From: Trichocoleus desertorum ATA4-8-CV12
Lineage (GTDB): Bacteria > Cyanobacteriota > Cyanobacteriia > FACHB-46
Length of the DNA stretch: 39,783 nt
Assembly: GCA_019358975.1 (NCBI GenBank)
Contig: JAHHIL010000052.1
Location: forward strand, 1 to 39,783
Reading direction: 5' to 3'
In this document: positions 37,741 through 39,783 of the stretch, piece after piece
Layout of the letters: each line of letters starts with the position of its first letter
Numbering within the stretch: position 1 is the first letter of the stretch
Translations under genes and position numbers: made by a program
The notes under the pieces: model-generated
Told to the model about the DNA's origin: nothing
Databases searched by the model: none
The model's input: the letters and a program-made list of their open reading frames with translations, nothing else

Positions 37741-39531
37741 ATGAACAATTTTCACAGTGAAGACTTCAGTACCCTATTAACCCAAGGTCAGATAGCAGAC
37801 GCATTTGAAAGCCGGATTGCTGAGCTGGAACAGGAGGCGCACGAGTTCCGGTTAGATGTGGAATCGGGCAAACTGCTCAGCGCCGCCCTTGGTGTAGTTG
37901 GGTTGGCTCTCAGCGCTAATCCTTTGATTGCTGTCCTAGGTGGCTTCGGCCTGTGCGGTTACGGCTGGATGGTGATTGAAGACTATCGCAAAACCAAGAA
38001 ACTGCTTCCCATCCCATGCCTGCGGAAAGGAGTGTTTGAGCTGTTTGCGGCGGCGGGCGAGTACACCGACACACGCCAAGTACAACCGGACGATCCTACA
38101 GATGACGTGTCGAGCTGCTTACCCCCGGCCCAGGCGACGGAGTATCAGCTCCTAGCCCTTGCAGGCGATCGCTTGGTGCCCTTTCTCAAGCAAGTCCCAG
38201 CGGAGCGGCGCTTCGCGGCCTATCGCTACACCCTGCGGCAAGTGGCAATCCGTCACGCCCTGCCTACCCTGGAGGAAGCGATCGCGGCATCAGATGCCCC
38301 TGCTTTACCTACGCCTACCACTACCACTGAGCAAGTTCCACCACCAGCAGCCACAGAGCTTCTACCTGCCGATGGCGAGCAACCACCTACCCCTGCTAAT
38401 ACCACGCTCCAAGCAGAGGTGCCCACAGTGATTCAAACACCAGATGACCCAGGCGATCGCCCCGTGGCTGATACCCACATTGGAGTAATAGACCTAAGCA
38501 CAGGAACTCTTGAGGAACGCATCGAGCGTGTGATGGATGCTCTAGAGCGTGATGGTTTCCCCATTGTTCGCTTGATTGATGAGCCGTTCCTTTGGAGCTA
38601 TGGCGAGTCCCAAAGTGGCAAGACAACCATCATTAACTTAGTGAATGCTTGTCGATTAGCACTGGGCTTTAAAGTGTCCTATGCCAGCACTGATAACGAC
38701 TTTCCAGCCCTTAAATGGGACATGCTAGCCATTGGTGAGGCGAAGTATAGAGATTACCTGGATACCGTTGTGGAACTGGCATCAGAAGCTAAGAAGGGGC
38801 AACTGGAAGGGACTGCTTTCACCCTAGATGAAATCTTCCAAGTAGCCCAGATTTTAGAACTAGAGCTTGGCCCATTGATGACGGCAGCGATCGCCAAAGC
38901 TAACAAGTCTCGTGCCTGCTACAGCTTCATTACTCAGAACGACACCTTGACTGGGCTAAAGCTGGAAGGGGTGAGGGATGCCCTGGAAAACATGCGAGTG
39001 TTCATCACTGCTCATGCGGTTCGACCTGACAAGCGTGGCCGTCCGCATCCGTCAGGCTCCTACACCATCCAGTTCCCCAAGCATCCTCCAGAGAAATGGG
39101 CGTTACCAGCGTGGATTCTGACGGATACCAATGGCTATGGAGAGCCTGACCCCGTGCAGTGGATACTCAATCGAATTCCTGAATTAAGTGGCAGCCAGGC
39201 AAGCCCAGCTAGCCCAGTTGAGCAGCCAAAGCAAGTAGAGGCACCCGCCCAAACTCGTCAGCAGCTAGAGAGTTTACTTGCCTTGGAATTCAACGTTGCG
39301 CCGCAGCCATCCGTAGTCCCACAACCGGAGCAAAAAGCGATCGCTCCTCACTTGCAGGCGATCGTGGATTATTTCCAAAAGCGAGGTGAAAGATTAAAGC
39401 CACGTGACGTTTCTAGAGCATCATTAGCAGCACTTAAAAGCGTCTCGACTGATGAGATTCGTGTCTACATGGATGAACTTGCCAAGCTAAATGTTTTGCA
39501 GTGTGAGGGCGATATTTTCTATTTGAAATAG
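37741..39531 (+). CDS. Membrane-anchored P-loop ATPase (HerA/coupling-protein-like), 596 aa
   Basis: Two hydrophobic segments near the N-terminus (residues about 43-70: LLSAALGVVGLALSANPLIAVLGGFGLCGYGW) anchor the protein. A long Pro/Thr-rich linker follows. The ATPase core has Walker A GESQSGKTT (288-296), Walker B FTLDEIF (D363, E364) and a sensor-like FITQNDTL, in the style of HerA/FtsK/VirD4 DNA-pumping ATPases. The last 75 residues look like a winged helix (LKPRDVSRASLAALKSVSTDEIRVYMDELAKLNVLQ). The ATG at 37741 has AGGTGG upstream; a GTG three codons earlier is possible. No relaxase or mating-pair genes are visible, so whether it moves DNA between cells, packages it or segregates it is unknown. 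Confidence 0.78.
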   Translation: MNNFHSEDFSTLLTQGQIADAFESRIAELEQEAHEFRLDVESGKLLSAALGVVGLALSANPLIAVLGGFGLCGYGWMVIEDYRKTKKLLPIPCLRKGVFELFAAAGEYTDTRQVQPDDPTDDVSSCLPPAQATEYQLLALAGDRLVPFLKQVPAERRFAAYRYTLRQVAIRHALPTLEEAIAASDAPALPTPTTTTEQVPPPAATELLPADGEQPPTPANTTLQAEVPTVIQTPDDPGDRPVADTHIGVIDLSTGTLEERIERVMDALERDGFPIVRLIDEPFLWSYGESQSGKTTIINLVNACRLALGFKVSYASTDNDFPALKWDMLAIGEAKYRDYLDTVVELASEAKKGQLEGTAFTLDEIFQVAQILELELGPLMTAAIAKANKSRACYSFITQNDTLTGLKLEGVRDALENMRVFITAHAVRPDKRGRPHPSGSYTIQFPKHPPEKWALPAWILTDTNGYGEPDPVQWILNRIPELSGSQASPASPVEQPKQVEAPAQTRQQLESLLALEFNVAPQPSVVPQPEQKAIAPHLQAIVDYFQKRGERLKPRDVSRASLAALKSVSTDEIRVYMDELAKLNVLQCEGDIFYLK

Positions 39532-39539
39532 GGTGCCTC

Positions 39540-39690
39540 TGTCGGCTACCCGACACTACCCGACAACCCGACAGGGAGAGGCAAAAAGGCTGTCGGGTAA
39601 CGACCTGACAAGGGACACGACGCCCGATCCGACAAATCCGACACCCGACACCCGACAAAAAACGACAAGTTACCCGACACCACCCGACAG
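39540..39690. repeat. ACCCGACA iteron array (origin candidate)
   Basis: CCGACA is repeated at least nine times in direct orientation (39550, 39560, 39568, 39629, 39638, 39645, 39652, 39674, 39684), mostly as ACCCGACA. Two inverted copies lie at 39540-39545 (TGTCGG) and 39591-39598 (TGTCGGGT). The array follows the ATPase gene and continues over the circle join (positions 1-34 are the same as 39657-39690). It is ended by the terminator at 40-68. This is a classic iteron layout. Confidence 0.7.
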
Positions 39691-39783
39691 AAAAACCCCG
39701 CTATAAACTGGCGGGGCTTTTATTAGAAAATCAGATAAGTTTTAAGTGTTTTAGTATGTTGTATGAGAAGTTAAGAAGGGTTT
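39657..39783. repeat. Terminal direct repeat, right copy (circular overlap)
   Basis: Exact second copy of positions 1-127. Removing it gives a closed circle of about 39,656 bp. The gene on the minus strand at 115-669 continues correctly across the join. Confidence 0.93.

Noticed and set aside
37741-39531. Calling the ATPase a conjugative coupling protein (VirD4/TraG).
   Set aside because: Walker motifs and membrane anchor fit, but no relaxase, VirB4 or pilus gene is present, and the motifs alone do not separate VirD4 from HerA/FtsK relatives.
39540-39690. A CRISPR-like or transposon-end reading of the ACCCGACA array.
   Set aside because: Units are 6-8 bases with 1-10 base gaps and contain no spacers; no transposase or target duplication is near. 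Iterons explain it better.

Overview
The window reads as one complete circular cyanobacterial plasmid. Its first 127 bases are repeated exactly as its last 127 bases (1-127 = 39657-39783). That is the usual signature of a circular contig cut open with a k-mer overlap, and implies a replicon of about 39,656 bp. The octamer GCGATCGC (HIP1) is scattered through nearly every gene, which is the hallmark of many cyanobacterial genomes. There is no rRNA, no intact tRNA, no central metabolism and no recognisable relaxase or VirB4, and the content is plasmid-type. Layout, clockwise. (1) 115-1172 (-): two unknown genes. (2) 1277-5180: a small-protein island. Two related XRE repressors with palindromic operators bracket eight tightly packed small + strand genes, several of which share one short domain, and a membrane-type gene follows. 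(3) 5210-6059: a gene-poor stretch full of TGCGKCA-type repeats. (4) 6060-15526: a surface or secretion-like block. It holds a 2090-residue tape-measure-like coiled-coil protein, a convergent membrane protein whose C-terminus resembles cyanobacterial type IV pilins, a Gly/Ala-rich membrane protein, a secreted Cys-containing protein and two tiny membrane proteins. No capsid, terminase, baseplate or sheath gene accompanies the tape-measure gene. (5) 15656-17800: a MerR-like regulator, two very short + strand genes with hairpins in front, and three small - strand genes. (6) 18093-20397 (-): a membrane gene with integron-cassette-like ends, a compact tyrosine recombinase, an XRE regulator and a putative zinc protein. 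(7) 20673-22201: a ribbon-helix-helix gene and a ParA/RHH partition operon flanked by two copies of a 59-bp repeat. (8) 22282-30037 (-): the replication block, with an archaeo-eukaryotic-type primase/helicase (likely initiator), an SF2 helicase and small genes, several chained by ATGA overlaps. (9) 30115-33532 (-): DNA-binding-like small proteins, including a duplicated pair (one copy frameshifted) either side of a nucleotidyltransferase. (10) 33781-39531 (+): a ParM-like actin with an RHH partner, two tandem acidic paralogues, two membrane proteins and a membrane-anchored P-loop ATPase. An array of ACCCGACA repeats follows and spans the circle junction. How the parts fit together: the primase/helicase with the SF2 helicase would start and drive replication from one of the two repeat arrays. 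Two different partition machines (ParA and actin type) would keep the plasmid, and the tyrosine recombinase may resolve multimers. Small XRE, MerR and RHH regulators sit next to inverted repeats that look like their own operators. The two least explained parts, and the best candidates for an undescribed system, are the orphan tape-measure/surface block (6060-15526) and the ATPase-membrane block downstream of parM (35159-39531).
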